From NCBI RefSeq assembly GCF_015277875.1, contig NZ_CP063814.1:2852001-2916000 (forward strand): DNA of 64,000 bases. Reading direction: 5' to 3'. This DNA comes from Microbacterium luteum (GTDB lineage Bacteria; Actinomycetota; Actinomycetes; Actinomycetales; Microbacteriaceae). Each line of letters starts with the position of its first letter. Within the stretch, counting starts at the first letter, position 1. Below the pieces are notes generated by a model. It searched no databases. It saw only the letters and a program-made list of their open reading frames with translations, and had not been told where the DNA came from. The position numbers were made by a program, and so were the translations under genes. This document shows positions 35,985 to 46,455 of this stretch, piece after piece.

Positions 35985-38099
35985 CTACTCGCCCTTGTTC
36001 TTCTGGATGATCTCCTCGGCCACGGCCTTGGGAACCTCGGCGTAGCTCTCGAACTCCATCGAGTACACGGCGCGGCCCGAGGTCTTCGAGCGCAGGTCGC
36101 CGATGTATCCGAACATCTCCGACAGCGGCACGCTCGCGCGCACCACCTTGACGCCGGCGGCGTCTTCCATCGACTGGATCTGTCCACGACGCGAGTTCAG
36201 GTCGCCGATGACGTCGCCCATGTACTCCTCCGGAGTACGCACCTCGACGGCCATGACCGGCTCGAGGATCACGGGGCCGGCCTTGCGGGCGGCCTCCTTG
36301 AAGCCCATCGAACCGGCGATCTTGAACGCCATCTCCGACGAGTCGACATCGTGGGATGCGCCGTCGAGGAGGGTCGCCTTCACACCGACCATCGGGTACC
36401 CGGCGAGGATACCGACGTTCATCGCGTCCTGGAAGCCCGCATCCACCGAGGGGATGTACTCGCGGGGGATGCGACCACCGGTGACCTTGTTCTCGAACTC
36501 GTAGATCTTGTCGCCCTCGACCTCCATGGGCGCGAGGCCGAACTGGATCTTGGCGAATTGACCCGAACCACCGGTCTGCTTCTTGTGGGTGTAGTCGTGC
36601 TTGTCGACGGTCTTCTTGAGCGTCTCGCGGTAGGCCACCTGGGGCTTTCCGACGTTCGCCTCGACCTTGAACTCGCGCTTCATGCGATCCACGAGGATGT
36701 CCAGGTGCAGCTCGCCCATGCCCTTGATGACGGTCTGACCGGTCTCGGCGTTGAGCTCGACGCGGAACGTCGGGTCCTCTTCGGCGAGCTTCTGGATGGC
36801 CAGCGAGAGCTTCTCCTGGTCGGCCTTCGTCTTCGGCTCGATGGCGACCTCGATGACGGGCTCCGGGAAGGTCATCGACTCGAGCACGACCTGGCTGTCG
36901 GAGTCCGAAAGGGTGTCACCGGTGGTGGTGTCCTTCAGACCGATCACGGCGTAGATGTGACCGGCGGTGACCGAGTCGACCGGGTTCTCCTTGTTGGCGT
37001 GCATCTGGAAGATCTTCCCGACGCGCTCCTTCTTGCTCTTGGTCGAGTTCACGACCGCCGAGCCGGAGTCCAGGTGTCCCGAGTAGACGCGGATGTAGGT
37101 CAGGCGACCGAAGAAGGGGTGCGAGACGACCTTGAACGCGAGGGCCGCGAAGGGCTCGTCGCGGTCGGCGTGACGCTCGATGATCTTCTCTTCGTCCTTG
37201 GGGTCGTGCGCCTCGATGGCGGGCACGTCCAGGGGCGAGGGGAGGTAGTCCACCGTCGCGTCGAGCATCGGCTGCACACCGCGGTTCTTGAACGCCGAGC
37301 CGCAGAGCACCGGGTACGCCTCGCCGGCGATGGTGAGCTTGCGGATCGCGCCCTTGATCTCCTCGGGGGTGAGCTCCTCGCCGCCGAAGTACTTCTCCAG
37401 CAGCGCGTCGTCGGACTCGGCGACGGCCTCGAGCAGCTTCTCGCGGTACTCCTCGACCTTGTCGACCATGTCTGCCGGGATCTCTTCGATCTCGTACTTG
37501 GCGCCCATGGTCACGTCGCCCTTGGCGTCGCCGGGCCACACCAGGGCGCGCTTGTAGATGAGGTCGACGACGCCGACGAAGTCGTTCTCGGCTCCGATGG
37601 GCAGCTGCAGCACGAGCGGCTTCGCCTTCAGGCGGCTGACGATCGTGTCGACGGTGAAGTAGAAGTCAGCACCCAGCTTGTCCATCTTGTTGACGAAGCA
37701 GATGCGGGGGACGTTGTACTTGTCGGCCTGACGCCACACGGTCTCCGACTGGGGCTCCACGCCCTCTTTGCCGTCGAAGACGGCGACGGCACCGTCGAGC
37801 ACGCGGAGCGAGCGCTCCACCTCGACCGTGAAGTCGACGTGCCCGGGGGTGTCGATGATGTTGACCTGGTTGCCCTCCCAGAAGCACGTCACCGCAGCGG
37901 AGGTGATCGTGATGCCGCGCTCCTGCTCCTGCTCCATCCAGTCGGTGGTGGCAGCGCCGTCGTGCGTCTCGCCGATCTTGTGATTGACGCCCGTGTAGAA
38001 CAGGATGCGCTCGGTCGTCGTCGTCTTGCCGGCATCGATGTGCGCCATGATGCCGATGTTGCGGACCTTCTTGAGGTCGGTGAGCACGTCTTGTGCCAC
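35985..38099 (-). CDS. fusA: Elongation factor G
   Basis: 704 residues. GTPase motifs are [23 protein letters not shown] and [10 protein letters not shown]; domains II to V follow, with domain IV carrying [12 protein letters not shown] and VDAGFQDAM. It drives translocation on the ribosome. Length is normal. Confidence 0.98.
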   Translation of the reverse strand: MAQDVLTDLKKVRNIGIMAHIDAGKTTTTERILFYTGVNHKIGETHDGAATTDWMEQEQERGITITSAAVTCFWEGNQVNIIDTPGHVDFTVEVERSLRVLDGAVAVFDGKEGVEPQSETVWRQADKYNVPRICFVNKMDKLGADFYFTVDTIVSRLKAKPLVLQLPIGAENDFVGVVDLIYKRALVWPGDAKGDVTMGAKYEIEEIPADMVDKVEEYREKLLEAVAESDDALLEKYFGGEELTPEEIKGAIRKLTIAGEAYPVLCGSAFKNRGVQPMLDATVDYLPSPLDVPAIEAHDPKDEEKIIERHADRDEPFAALAFKVVSHPFFGRLTYIRVYSGHLDSGSAVVNSTKSKKERVGKIFQMHANKENPVDSVTAGHIYAVIGLKDTTTGDTLSDSDSQVVLESMTFPEPVIEVAIEPKTKADQEKLSLAIQKLAEEDPTFRVELNAETGQTVIKGMGELHLDILVDRMKREFKVEANVGKPQVAYRETLKKTVDKHDYTHKKQTGGSGQFAKIQFGLAPMEVEGDKIYEFENKVTGGRIPREYIPSVDAGFQDAMNVGILAGYPMVGVKATLLDGASHDVDSSEMAFKIAGSMGFKEAARKAGPVILEPVMAVEVRTPEEYMGDVIGDLNSRRGQIQSMEDAAGVKVVRASVPLSEMFGYIGDLRSKTSGRAVYSMEFESYAEVPKAVAEEIIQKNKGE

Positions 38100-38131
38100 G
38101 GGGTGTCCTTACGTGTAGTGACGGATGGATG

Positions 38132-38208
38132 CGTTTCGTCTCGCGCTGCTCGCTCAACGACCGTGGGTTCCGGTCGTTGAGCGAGCGGCGAAGCCGCGAG
38201 TCGAAACG
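38132..38208. repeat. Paired inverted REP-like element between rpsG and fusA
   Basis: A left arm (38132-38162) containing CTCGCTCAACGACC faces a right arm (38172-38208) containing GGTCGTTGAGCGAG across a 9-nt gap. The outer ends CGTTTCGTCTCG and CGAGTCGAAACG also correspond. This is a bipartite palindrome inside the str operon, and it may fold in the mRNA and set the fusA-to-rpsG ratio. Confidence 0.65.
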
Positions 38209-38227
38209 CGGCGACGCGGAGCGCGGG

Positions 38228-38698
38228 TTACCAGCGGTAGTGCGCGAATGCCCGGTTCGACTCGGCCATCTTGTGGGTGTCCTCACGACGCTTGACCGCG
38301 GCACCCAGGCCGTTCGAGGCATCCAGGATCTCGTTCTGGAGGCGCTCGGTCATCGTCTTCTCACGACGACCCTTGGCGTAGCTGACGAGCCAGCGCAGCG
38401 CGAGGGTGTTCGCGCGGTGCGGCTTGACCTCGACCGGCACCTGGTAGGTCGACCCGCCGACGCGGCGGCTCTTGACCTCGAGGGTCGGACGCACGTTGTC
38501 GAGGGCCTTCTTCAGCGTGGCGACCGCGTCCTGGCCGTTCTTGGCCTCGACGCCGCGGAGGGCGTTGTACACGATCGACTCGGCGAGGGACTTCTTGCCG
38601 TCGACGAGGATCTTGTTCACCAGCTGGCTGACGATCGGTGCACCGTAGACCGGGTCGTTGACGACGGGGCGCTTCGGGGCGGGTCCCTTACGAGGCAT
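38228..38698 (-). CDS. rpsG: 30S ribosomal protein S7
   Basis: 156 residues ([52 protein letters not shown]). S7 nucleates assembly of the 30S head and in other bacteria represses the str operon. Confidence 0.97.
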   Translation of the reverse strand: MPRKGPAPKRPVVNDPVYGAPIVSQLVNKILVDGKKSLAESIVYNALRGVEAKNGQDAVATLKKALDNVRPTLEVKSRRVGGSTYQVPVEVKPHRANTLALRWLVSYAKGRREKTMTERLQNEILDASNGLGAAVKRREDTHKMAESNRAFAHYRW

Positions 38699-38703
38699 CT
38701 AAC

Positions 38704-39072
38704 TCAACCCTTCTTCGCGCCGTAGCGGCTACGGGCCTGCTTGCGATTCTTGACGGCCTGGGTGTCCAGGGCGCCGCGAACGATCTTGTAACGCACACCG
38801 GGGAGGTCCTTGACACGACCGCCGCGCACGAGCACCAGCGAGTGCTCCTGCAGGTTGTGGCCCTCACCGGGGATGTACGCGGTGACCTCGGTGCCGTTGC
38901 GGAGCTTGACACGGGCGACCTTGCGCATCGCCGAGTTCGGCTTCTTCGGTGTGGTGGTGTACACGCGGGTGCACACGCCCGCCTGCTGCGGGTTCGCCTT
39001 CAGCGCCGGAGCCTTGGTCTTGGCGACCTTGGGGCTGCGGCCCTTGCGAACCAACTGCTGAATGGTTGGCAC
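38704..39072 (-). CDS. rpsL: 30S ribosomal protein S12
   Basis: 122 residues. Decoding-centre protein. Both streptomycin-critical segments look wild type: [16 protein letters not shown] and [14 protein letters not shown] keep their lysines. The start is GTG at 39072, the only one that gives the standard [12 protein letters not shown]-terminus. It opens the rpsL-rpsG-fusA row. Confidence 0.97.
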   Translation of the reverse strand: MPTIQQLVRKGRSPKVAKTKAPALKANPQQAGVCTRVYTTTPKKPNSAMRKVARVKLRNGTEVTAYIPGEGHNLQEHSLVLVRGGRVKDLPGVRYKIVRGALDTQAVKNRKQARSRYGAKKG

Positions 39073-39302
39073 GTTCTCTCTACTCTCGTTTCGCTGCGCG
39101 GGGCCGGAGCCGTCGCACAGGTGCTGCACGGTGACAGCGTTCGTGGTTTCACCACAGATCCGACGTGCAGAACAATCGTGCTGCACGCGTTGTCGGATAT
39201 GCCGTGGGGGTGGCCTGTTCGCAGACCGTTCCCGGGATGAGGCGACCTCGCGGACCCGTCTGGCATGCCGAGACACGGCAGACGGCGCGCGCGGACGCAC
39301 AC
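39073..39302 (-). promoter_or_regulatory. Leader region of the str operon
   Basis: About 230 bases with no gene. A short inverted repeat, CGTGCAG and CTGCACG, lies around 39163-39186, and the word GTGCTGCACG is repeated near 39121 and 39178. These could be regulatory; nothing else is recognised. Confidence 0.35.
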
Positions 39303-39309
39303 CCGATCC

Positions 39310-39339
39310 ATGATACGCGCTGGCACCGAGGGGGGTCAA
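39310..39339 (-). promoter_or_regulatory. Promoter of the rpsL operon
   Basis: TTGACC (39334-39339), 18-bp spacer, TATCAT (39310-39315) on the minus strand, five of six consensus bases in each hexamer. Start near 39303. Confidence 0.75.
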
Positions 39340-39364
39340 ACGAGTGTCGGATCCGCCCGCGGCC

Positions 39365-39874
39365 TCACAAGAGCAGAAGAAGCACCAGGGCGCCGGCGGC
39401 GAGGACCACGCCCACCCCGATCCCGGCGAGGAGCAGGAACGCCCGGCGCCGACCGCGGCGTCGCTCGCGCGAGCGGGCGGCGCGGTCCGGGGCGGGCCCT
39501 TGCGGACGACGGGCCGACGCCGGGCTGCGGCGCGCCACGAACGGCTCGGCGGTTCGCGGCGCGACCGGGTCGAAGGCGCCGTCCGGTACGGCTGCGGTGC
39601 GCACGAGCGGTCGTTCGGCCGTGATCGCGGGGTCTGCGGCGCGGGAGCCGCGCACGCGGACGGTCGTCGCGTCGGGGCGACGCCGCCGCTCGGCCGCAGG
39701 TGCCGTCGGCGCGTCGTCGATCCGTCGTCGCGCGAGCTGGGTCGGCGGCTCCGGATCCCGTCGTCGCGAGCGGGCCGTCACGTCTTCCGCGCTGTCGCCG
39801 GACCCGGCGCGCTCGCGGCGCGAGATCCGAGTCGCCTCGTCGGGATCGACGTCGTCGTGCGGATCGCCGGTCAC
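39365..39874 (-). CDS. Hypothetical tail-anchored protein
   Basis: 169 residues. The first 145 are polar, rich in Arg, Asp, Ala and Pro and probably disordered ([31 protein letters not shown]). One C-terminal membrane helix closes the protein ([20 protein letters not shown]), so it is a cytoplasmic domain tethered by its tail. The Thr/Ser-Arg context could offer phosphorylation sites for the kinase encoded upstream; that is inference. The GTG at 39874 overlaps the stop of the FHA gene (GTGA). It is the last gene of the kinase cluster, ending just before the str promoter. No family recognised. Confidence 0.65.
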   Translation of the reverse strand: MTGDPHDDVDPDEATRISRRERAGSGDSAEDVTARSRRRDPEPPTQLARRRIDDAPTAPAAERRRRPDATTVRVRGSRAADPAITAERPLVRTAAVPDGAFDPVAPRTAEPFVARRSPASARRPQGPAPDRAARSRERRRGRRRAFLLLAGIGVGVVLAAGALVLLLLL

Positions 39875-41610
39875 GAGGCGGCGGCCTCCTCGAGGCGGAG
39901 CTCGGCGTCGCCGAGCAGGAAGCGGGGGGTGAGGCGGGTGACCGCACCCGGCTCCACGTCCGTCTCGTCCTCGTTGTCGGCGATGAGCACGACGCCGTTG
40001 GTCGAGTCGAGGTCGACCACGGCCCACACGTCACCGCGCAGCTCGAGCCGGGCGTGCGTCTTGGAGACGGTGCGGGTCGGGTCGCCGACGGTGATCAGCT
40101 GCGCCTGCGGGAAGGCCGCATCGACGCTCGGCCGGCGCCCGACGATCGCGACTTCCTCGCTGAGGGGGATGCGCTCCCCGTCGGGGGCCACCAGCACCCA
40201 GCCGGTGCGGCGACGTCGCGTGACGATCGTGTGGTCGGCGAGCTCCTCGTCACGGCTGACGTCGGCGAAGCGCGCGGACACCGAGGATCGAGCCGACAGC
40301 GGGGAGCCCGCCACGGGCGCTCCCACGATGGCGGAGACCCCACCGTCGTCGGGGAACGCGTCGTCGTCGGACGACGAGGGGGCGGCGGCATCGCGCGCGA
40401 CGGCGGGAGCACGGGTCACGGGCGGCGGGGTGGGCGCAGCCGGCGGTGCCGGGGGGACGGCGGGCGAGGATGTCGGCTCGCCGGGCGCGGCGGGCTCGGC
40501 GTTCTCGGGCGACGCCGCCGGTTCGGCGGGCTCGGGCGGCACGGACGGTTCGACGAACTCACGCGGGGCGGGGCGCTCGGGCGGCACGGGCGGATGGGAC
40601 TCGTCCACGACGGGCGCGGACGGCACGGCGGAGATCGGGGCCGGAGCCCCGGGCACGGCGTCGGTGACCTCGCCGGTGAACTCCCCCGGCACGCTGAGGT
40701 CGAAGCCGTTCCAGGCCGGGCGCGCCGTCGACCGGCGCAGCGGCGGCGGCACCTCCTCACGATCCTCGACCGCCGGCTCCGCCGCGGAATCGACCCCGGG
40801 GAGGTCGGCCGGGCGCGGTGGCGCGATGACGGGCGCGGCCGTGACGGGCGGCGGCGGGGCGGCCGCGCCACCGTCATCGTCATCGTCATCGTCATCGCCC
40901 GACGGCTTCTCATCGAGCAGGGCGCCGGGCACGGGATCGTCGACGGCCGAGTCGGTGTCGGGGTCCTCATCGAGCACTTCCGGCCACCAGTCCGCGAAAG
41001 GAGACCGCGCCTCGGACGTCTCGGCGGCCGGCGTCGATGCGGCGTCGGCCGGTGGCTGCTCCGGTGCGCGCGTGGGCGCCCAGCCGGCCAGGCCCGCCGC
41101 GGCGGGGCGCTCGCCGTCCTGACTCTCGGCCGCCTCCTCGGCGACGCCGAACGATGCGGGTGTCCCGTCGAAGCCGCGGGCGTAGACCGGGTCGGCCACA
41201 TCGCCGTGGGTACGGCGTCGCGGCGCACCGGCGTCATCGGCCCCGATCCAGCGGGCGGAGCCGAAGCCCAGCACCGTCGCCCAGACCGGCGGCAGCAGCA
41301 CCGCGAGCACGGTCATTCCGCCGCCGTAGCCGAACGCGCGACCCACCCGGTGAGCGGCGAGCACGAACACCACGAACACGATCACGGGACCGGCCACAGG
41401 CAGAAGGATGAGCAGCACGCTCCACCACGGGTAGCCGGCGAGCTGGAAGAGGACGCCGAGGTTGTAGACCGGCACCCAGCCCTTCCAGGCCGCTTCCCCG
41501 GACTTGCGGAACAGCGCCGACAGCGCGATGGCCGTCCACACGTAGAGCAGCACGCTGACCACGAGCGAGGTCGCCGTGACGGCGACGAGTGCGGTGGAGT
41601 CGGTGTTCAT
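39871..41610 (-). CDS. Membrane protein with C-terminal FHA domain
   Basis: 579 residues. Three to four N-terminal membrane helices (about 8-105) carry the pattern WKGWVPVYNLGVLFQLAG, seen in DUF5684/signal-peptidase-like small membrane modules. A long Pro/Ala/Glu/Ser-rich low-complexity region follows (about 140-460). The FHA domain (about 475-575) keeps its phospho-threonine-binding motifs: GRRPS, SKTHARLEL and DSTNG. FHA domains bind phospho-Thr peptides, so this is the natural reader for the Ser/Thr kinase at 52406. ATG overlaps the stop of the transglutaminase-like gene (ATGA). Confidence 0.85.
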   Translation of the reverse strand: MNTDSTALVAVTATSLVVSVLLYVWTAIALSALFRKSGEAAWKGWVPVYNLGVLFQLAGYPWWSVLLILLPVAGPVIVFVVFVLAAHRVGRAFGYGGGMTVLAVLLPPVWATVLGFGSARWIGADDAGAPRRRTHGDVADPVYARGFDGTPASFGVAEEAAESQDGERPAAAGLAGWAPTRAPEQPPADAASTPAAETSEARSPFADWWPEVLDEDPDTDSAVDDPVPGALLDEKPSGDDDDDDDDGGAAAPPPPVTAAPVIAPPRPADLPGVDSAAEPAVEDREEVPPPLRRSTARPAWNGFDLSVPGEFTGEVTDAVPGAPAPISAVPSAPVVDESHPPVPPERPAPREFVEPSVPPEPAEPAASPENAEPAAPGEPTSSPAVPPAPPAAPTPPPVTRAPAVARDAAAPSSSDDDAFPDDGGVSAIVGAPVAGSPLSARSSVSARFADVSRDEELADHTIVTRRRRTGWVLVAPDGERIPLSEEVAIVGRRPSVDAAFPQAQLITVGDPTRTVSKTHARLELRGDVWAVVDLDSTNGVVLIADNEDETDVEPGAVTRLTPRFLLGDAELRLEEAAAS

Positions 41611-44093
41611 GGTGCGGTGCGCGCTCGCCGGGGCGAGCCGCGCTCCCCCCTTTCGGCGAGACGTCGGCGGCGGCCGCCCGCCGGGGCGGCCTGACGCATG
41701 AATGATCTCAGAGAAACGGATGCCGCGAGCGCGCGCCACACACCCCGCTCGGTGCGCAGCGCGCGTCGCCGCGCGTCGACGTCGCGCCAGAAGCTCTCGG
41801 CCTCGTCGGGGGTCGCGCCGCGTCCGGAGAAGGTCGCGGCATCGGCGGCCGCCGCGATCCGACCGCCGTCGGGCAGCTCCCAGAGCTCGGCCACCTCGAC
41901 CCGGGTGCGGGCACCGGGCGCCTCGCGGCGGGCATCGGCGGCCGCGTCGACGATCTCGTCCCACCCGCCGGCGATCCGCTCCGCCGGCGTGGGGGCGCGG
42001 CGTCGTCCGCGCCGGCGCGCGGCCTTCGCGGCGATGACGGCCGCGAAGGGGCCGAGCAGAAGCAGCGCGATCAGGAGCACGATCGACGTCGTCCGGAGGA
42101 CCGGCCACAGCCACGCCAGATCGAGCCCGGCGCGGTCCTCGTCGTCGCGGGCGGCGGCGTCATCCTGCTGGGTGGGATCCGGCGGCACGACCTCCTCGAC
42201 GGCGTCGGGGCGCACGTCGGTGACGTTCTCGGGGTCACGCTGCTCGGTCGTGTCCAGGTTCGGCGAGCGCGTGTGCTGGGGCGTGGTGTCCATCGGCACC
42301 CACGCCCCGGTGGCGGTCTGCACCTCCACCCACGCGGCGAGATCGCCCGCGGTGCACACACCGTCGTCGCACACCGACGCGGAGTCGTCCTCGGACTGGA
42401 GTCGTGTGCCGACGACGACGCGGGCGGGGAAGCCCAGCTCCTCGGCGATGAGGGCCGCGGCGACGGCGAACTGCTCGTCGTCGCCGACCGCGGCGACGAA
42501 GTTGTCGGCGGCGACGGCCTGGGGGTCGGACTCGCGCTGCAGCAGGCGCGTGAACATCTGATCGATGCGAGCGAGGGAGTGGCCTGCAGCGGCGGGCTGG
42601 AACCGGTAGTCGACGAGGTCCTCGACCCACCGCGAACCCGCTTCCGGCTCGGTGAGCCCGTGGCTGAGGTATCCGCGGTCGCGCAGCAGGTCGATCAGTC
42701 CCACGAGCGCCGCACCGTCCGATCCGGTGCGGTGCTCCTCGACCCACGTGCGCAGGCTCTCCGGCGCCTCAACCGCGGGCGTCGTGCCGGGTGCGGTCAT
42801 CGCCGCCGGGTCGACGGTCTCGGCCACCGAAGCGACGAGGCGATAGCCGTCACCGGCGCGAAGCCCGCCGCCGGCGGTCTGGACGCCCGCGGCGTCGTCG
42901 GCGCTGTAGTAGAACCCGTCGGCGAGGGCGCTCGCACGCTCGCCGACGAAGGCGACCTCGACGAGATCGCCGGCCGTCGGCATCCACACGCTTCCGAGAT
43001 CCGCGATGCCGACCTCGAGGACGGCGCTCTCACCCGGCTCCGCCGCACGGGTGGACGGAACGCGCACGAAGCGCGTCTCCGGCTCGGTGCGGTAGACCTC
43101 ACCGTCGTACCCGTCGAGGGTGGCGATGCGGATGCGGTCGACCTCACCCTCTTCGACGTCGACGGTGAAGAGCACGTCGTCGTAGCGCTCGTCGTCGAAC
43201 GAGGCCCGATATGCCGCGAGCGGACTGATCTCGGCGGACAGGTCGATCTCGGGTGCGGTGAGGCTGCGCAGCACGTCGCGGTTCAGCCCCTGCGCGCCGA
43301 GCGGGACGACCGCGACGGCGACGATCACGGCGAGGGTGAGCATCCCGGCGGCCGTCCAGGCCCGTGCCGCAGATCCGCTGGCGGCGCGGCGCGTCACGCG
43401 CGCTCGACCGGCACGCTCGAGGGCGCCGGCACGCTGGGCGCGCCCGCGCCAGACGAGCCACAGCAGCGCGGCCGTGAGAGCCGACGCCCCCACCGCGGTC
43501 TCCACGGGAGCCGGCAGCGCGACCGGGCCCATCACGAGGGTCTCGCTCACGGTCGTGCGCCCGAAGAGCAGGCCGAATCCGACCATCGCCAGCCCGACGG
43601 GCACGGCGGCGTACGCGCGTGCATCGCGCCGCCAGGACAGCAGCAGCATCGCGCACGTTCCGCCGAGGAAGACCACCAGCGCCGGCACCAGCAGGTTGCG
43701 GTACGACCCTACGGGCAGATCGACGGTCAGCAGGTCCTTCCACCCGAACACGGCTCCGGTGAGGACATCACCGAACGCGAGCGGCAACTGGGCGATATCG
43801 GACAGCCGCGTCGGAGCGGCGACGACGACGCCGACCGCGAACAGGGCACCGATCAGGATCGCCGCGACGATCCATCCGCCCCACCCGAACCGCTGCGCGC
43901 ACACCGCCACGGCGGCGCCGATCGCGGCTCCGGCGGCGACGACCACGAGGAAGTGCGGTGCCGCGTACACCGGCCAAGCCGCGGTCGCGGCGATCACGAC
44001 GATCGCGAGCGTGAAGGCGGCGCCCGCGAGGAATCGTCCCGGACCGCCGACCGGCTGCCGTGCCGGGCGCGCCGCGGCGCTCGAGCCGCTCAC
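41607..44093 (-). CDS. TgpA-like membrane protein with inactive transglutaminase domain
   Basis: 828 residues. About six to seven N-terminal membrane helices (25-275), an extracytoplasmic region with a transglutaminase-like core (about 450-610), a further helix (about 660-685, SIVLLIALLLLGPFAAVIA) and a cytoplasmic C-terminal tail. The core motifs are recognisable but altered. GDDEQFAVAAALIAEELG stands where active enzymes have G-x-C-E-(H/Q)-F/Y, so the catalytic Cys is Asp539. DLAAWVEV stands where they have DAHAWVEV, so the catalytic His is Ala586. Only the third residue, the Asp of MDTTP, is kept. A cross-linking or protease reaction is therefore unlikely, and it is probably a structural or binding protein. 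GTG start overlaps the DUF58 stop. Confidence 0.88.
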   Translation of the reverse strand: MSGSSAAARPARQPVGGPGRFLAGAAFTLAIVVIAATAAWPVYAAPHFLVVVAAGAAIGAAVAVCAQRFGWGGWIVAAILIGALFAVGVVVAAPTRLSDIAQLPLAFGDVLTGAVFGWKDLLTVDLPVGSYRNLLVPALVVFLGGTCAMLLLSWRRDARAYAAVPVGLAMVGFGLLFGRTTVSETLVMGPVALPAPVETAVGASALTAALLWLVWRGRAQRAGALERAGRARVTRRAASGSAARAWTAAGMLTLAVIVAVAVVPLGAQGLNRDVLRSLTAPEIDLSAEISPLAAYRASFDDERYDDVLFTVDVEEGEVDRIRIATLDGYDGEVYRTEPETRFVRVPSTRAAEPGESAVLEVGIADLGSVWMPTAGDLVEVAFVGERASALADGFYYSADDAAGVQTAGGGLRAGDGYRLVASVAETVDPAAMTAPGTTPAVEAPESLRTWVEEHRTGSDGAALVGLIDLLRDRGYLSHGLTEPEAGSRWVEDLVDYRFQPAAAGHSLARIDQMFTRLLQRESDPQAVAADNFVAAVGDDEQFAVAAALIAEELGFPARVVVGTRLQSEDDSASVCDDGVCTAGDLAAWVEVQTATGAWVPMDTTPQHTRSPNLDTTEQRDPENVTDVRPDAVEEVVPPDPTQQDDAAARDDEDRAGLDLAWLWPVLRTTSIVLLIALLLLGPFAAVIAAKAARRRGRRRAPTPAERIAGGWDEIVDAAADARREAPGARTRVEVAELWELPDGGRIAAAADAATFSGRGATPDEAESFWRDVDARRRALRTERGVWRALAASVSLRSFMRQAAPAGGRRRRLAERGERGSPRRARTAP

Positions 44094-45472
44094 GCGGTCG
44101 CCCCGCGGACGAGGAGGCCGGCGAGGTCGTCGATCGTGCCGACGGTGAGCACCGTCATGCCGCTGACGGCCTGCATGCGCGGGTGCGCCCGTTCGTCGCA
44201 GCGCACCCCGACGACCGTCGCATCGGCGGGGAAGTGCAGCGCGGCCTGACGCAGGCGCGACAGCGGCACGCGGGAACCGGTCACCACGAACGCGATCGAC
44301 AGGCGCTCGCCCGACTCCCCCGCCACACGGCACACCTCGCCGACCGGCATCGTCGTCTCGAGAAGGTCGATCCCGCTGAAGCCGTCGAGCATCCCACGCG
44401 GGGACACCGCCGGCACGCGCTGCACGGCGCGCAGGCGACCGCGGATCACCCGCGGCACGTCGCCGCCGGCCACGATGTCGACCTCCCGCGCGTCACGGAC
44501 CGCCCGCAGGCCGATGGAGGCCGCGCACGAGACGGCGAGCTCGAACTCGTCGGCATCGGCGTATTCGTCCTGCGCGATCGCGAGGATGACGGCCATGCGC
44601 GATCGCCGGGTCTCCTCGTACTGCCGCACCATGAGCCGCCCGGTCTTGGCGGTGGACTTCCAGTGCACCTGCCGGCGACTGTCGCCCGGCGCGTATTCGC
44701 GGATGGCGTGGAAGGCCATGTCGGCATCCACGAGCCGCCGCGTCGGGAAACCCTCGAGGTCGCGGATGAGCCCGGCGCTCGTGGACGGGAGGGCCACGGT
44801 GCGCGGATGCACGTACAGGTCGTGCACGTCGGGGAAGGCGTGTTCGCGTCGCAGCAGGCCGAGGGGGTCCGCCCGCACGGTCGTGGCGGGCCCGACCGAG
44901 ACGATCCCGCGGCGCAGGTCGGGAAGCTCCAGCGGGTCGTCCACCGCGTGACCGGGCCGCAGCAGCGGCACCTCCACCTCGACCAGGCCCTCCCCCACGG
45001 GGATGTCCAGGCGCCCGGGGAGCGTCGTACGCGGGCCGGTGTTGCGCACGCCGATCGCGCCGGCGACGGCCGATCCCGCGACGGCGCGCTCGTGCGCGAG
45101 GGAGAGATCCACGGCGTAGGAGCGCGCCCCGAAGAGGAACGGCACGGCCGTCGCGAGCAGCACGAGCGCGATGACGGCGGCCACCAGCCATTCCACCCAC
45201 CCGAAGACGAGGCCGAAGACCAGGCCGACGGTCGCGGCGACGACCACGAGCACGCCCGCCGGACGCACGGTGCGCGCGGACCACCGCGCCGCCTGGGCGA
45301 CGGCCGCCACGACCACGCGGGTCACGCGCGTGAGCCCCACGACCGCACCGACGAGCGCCCGATCGCGTCGCGTGCCCGACACGTGCGTGCCGGTCGCGCC
45401 GAACGTCGTCGACCCGCCGGCGGTGTCGCCGCGGGTGGATGTGCGGGTCAGTCGGGAGTCGGTGGGCGTCAT
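44090..45472 (-). CDS. DUF58 domain-containing membrane protein
   Basis: 460 residues. Two adjacent membrane helices (about 72-110) precede an extracytoplasmic beta domain (about 120-240) and the cytoplasmic DUF58 domain with the signature REYAPGDSRRQVHWKSTAKT near residue 260, then MVRQYEETRRS and a vWA-like continuation. MoxR-DUF58-transglutaminase rows are widespread in bacteria and are thought to assemble or mature envelope proteins, but the role is not settled. ATG overlaps the MoxR stop. Confidence 0.9.
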   Translation of the reverse strand: MTPTDSRLTRTSTRGDTAGGSTTFGATGTHVSGTRRDRALVGAVVGLTRVTRVVVAAVAQAARWSARTVRPAGVLVVVAATVGLVFGLVFGWVEWLVAAVIALVLLATAVPFLFGARSYAVDLSLAHERAVAGSAVAGAIGVRNTGPRTTLPGRLDIPVGEGLVEVEVPLLRPGHAVDDPLELPDLRRGIVSVGPATTVRADPLGLLRREHAFPDVHDLYVHPRTVALPSTSAGLIRDLEGFPTRRLVDADMAFHAIREYAPGDSRRQVHWKSTAKTGRLMVRQYEETRRSRMAVILAIAQDEYADADEFELAVSCAASIGLRAVRDAREVDIVAGGDVPRVIRGRLRAVQRVPAVSPRGMLDGFSGIDLLETTMPVGEVCRVAGESGERLSIAFVVTGSRVPLSRLRQAALHFPADATVVGVRCDERAHPRMQAVSGMTVLTVGTIDDLAGLLVRGATA

Positions 45473-46434
45473 ACCGCCTCGCGTCGCGTGGGCGGTTCGA
45501 CATCCAGCAGCACCTGGCCGACCACGGCTTCCGGGGTGACACCGTCGAACTCGGCCTCGGCGTGCAGGATCAGGCGATGCGCGAGCACCGGCACGGCGAG
45601 CGCCTTGACGTCGTCGGGCGTGACGAAGGTGCGCCCCTGCGCGGCGGCGCGTGCGCGGGACGCGCGCGTGAGGGCGAGGGCCCCGCGGATGCTCACGCCC
45701 AGGCGCACCTCGTCGGCCGAGCGCGTCGCGTCCACGAGGCGTGCGATGTAGTCGAGCACGAGAGCGTCGGCGTACACGGTGGCGGCCAGGTCGGCCATGC
45801 CGACCAGCGCCTGGGGGGTGATGATCGGGTGGAGCTCTTCGGTGGCGATGGCCGCGCCGTCGAGGATGCGCACCGTGGCAGCGTGGTCGGGGTAGCCGAG
45901 CGAGGTGCGCATGAGGAAGCGGTCCAGCTGGGCTTCCGGAAGCCGGTAGGTGCCGGCCTGCTCGACCGGGTTCTGGGTCGCCAGCACCAGGAACGGCACC
46001 CCCACGGCACGGCTCACGCCGTCGATGGTGACGTGCCCCTCCTCCATGACCTCCAGGAGCGCCGCCTGCGTCTTCGGGCTCGCACGGTTGATCTCGTCGG
46101 CGAGCACGATGTTGGCGAAGATCGGTCCCGCGTGGAACTCGAACACGCCCTGCTTCTGGTCGTACACGCTGATGCCGGTGATGTCGCCGGGAAGCAGGTC
46201 CGGCGTGAACTGGATGCGCGTGTTGGTGCCCTGCACCGACTGCGCGATGGCGCGGGCGAGCGAGGTCTTGCCGGTACCGGGCACATCCTCCAGCAGCACG
46301 TGTCCGTCGCTGAGCATCGCGGTGAGCACCAGTTCGACCACGTGGCGCTTGCCCAGCACCGCGCGCTCGACGTTGTCGGCGATCTGCGCGAAGGTCTGGG
46401 CGAACCAGGTGGCCTGTTCCTGCGTGATGGTCAT
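45469..46434 (-). CDS. MoxR-family AAA+ ATPase
   Basis: 321 residues. Walker A is PGTGKTS (52-58) and Walker B is LADEIN with Asp113-Glu114. Sensor 1 is in TQNPVEQAGTYRLPEAQLDRF (split at about 135), and a lid domain follows. These chaperone-like ATPases work with DUF58/vWA partners, here encoded immediately downstream with an overlap. The gene follows the giant Ig-like protein by 21 bases. Confidence 0.93.
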   Translation of the reverse strand: MTITQEQATWFAQTFAQIADNVERAVLGKRHVVELVLTAMLSDGHVLLEDVPGTGKTSLARAIAQSVQGTNTRIQFTPDLLPGDITGISVYDQKQGVFEFHAGPIFANIVLADEINRASPKTQAALLEVMEEGHVTIDGVSRAVGVPFLVLATQNPVEQAGTYRLPEAQLDRFLMRTSLGYPDHAATVRILDGAAIATEELHPIITPQALVGMADLAATVYADALVLDYIARLVDATRSADEVRLGVSIRGALALTRASRARAAAQGRTFVTPDDVKALAVPVLAHRLILHAEAEFDGVTPEAVVGQVLLDVEPPTRREAV

Positions 46435-46455
46435 CGTTCCTCGTTCGTTCGGGCC

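Noticed and set aside
38704..39072. Streptomycin resistance change in rpsL
   Set aside because: Both critical lysine segments are wild type.
39344..41122. 592-residue Ser/Gly/Thr-rich plus-strand frame that looks like a wall protein
   Set aside because: Opposite the low-complexity region of the FHA protein; it mirrors the Ala/Pro/Glu codons and has no signal peptide or ribosome-binding site.
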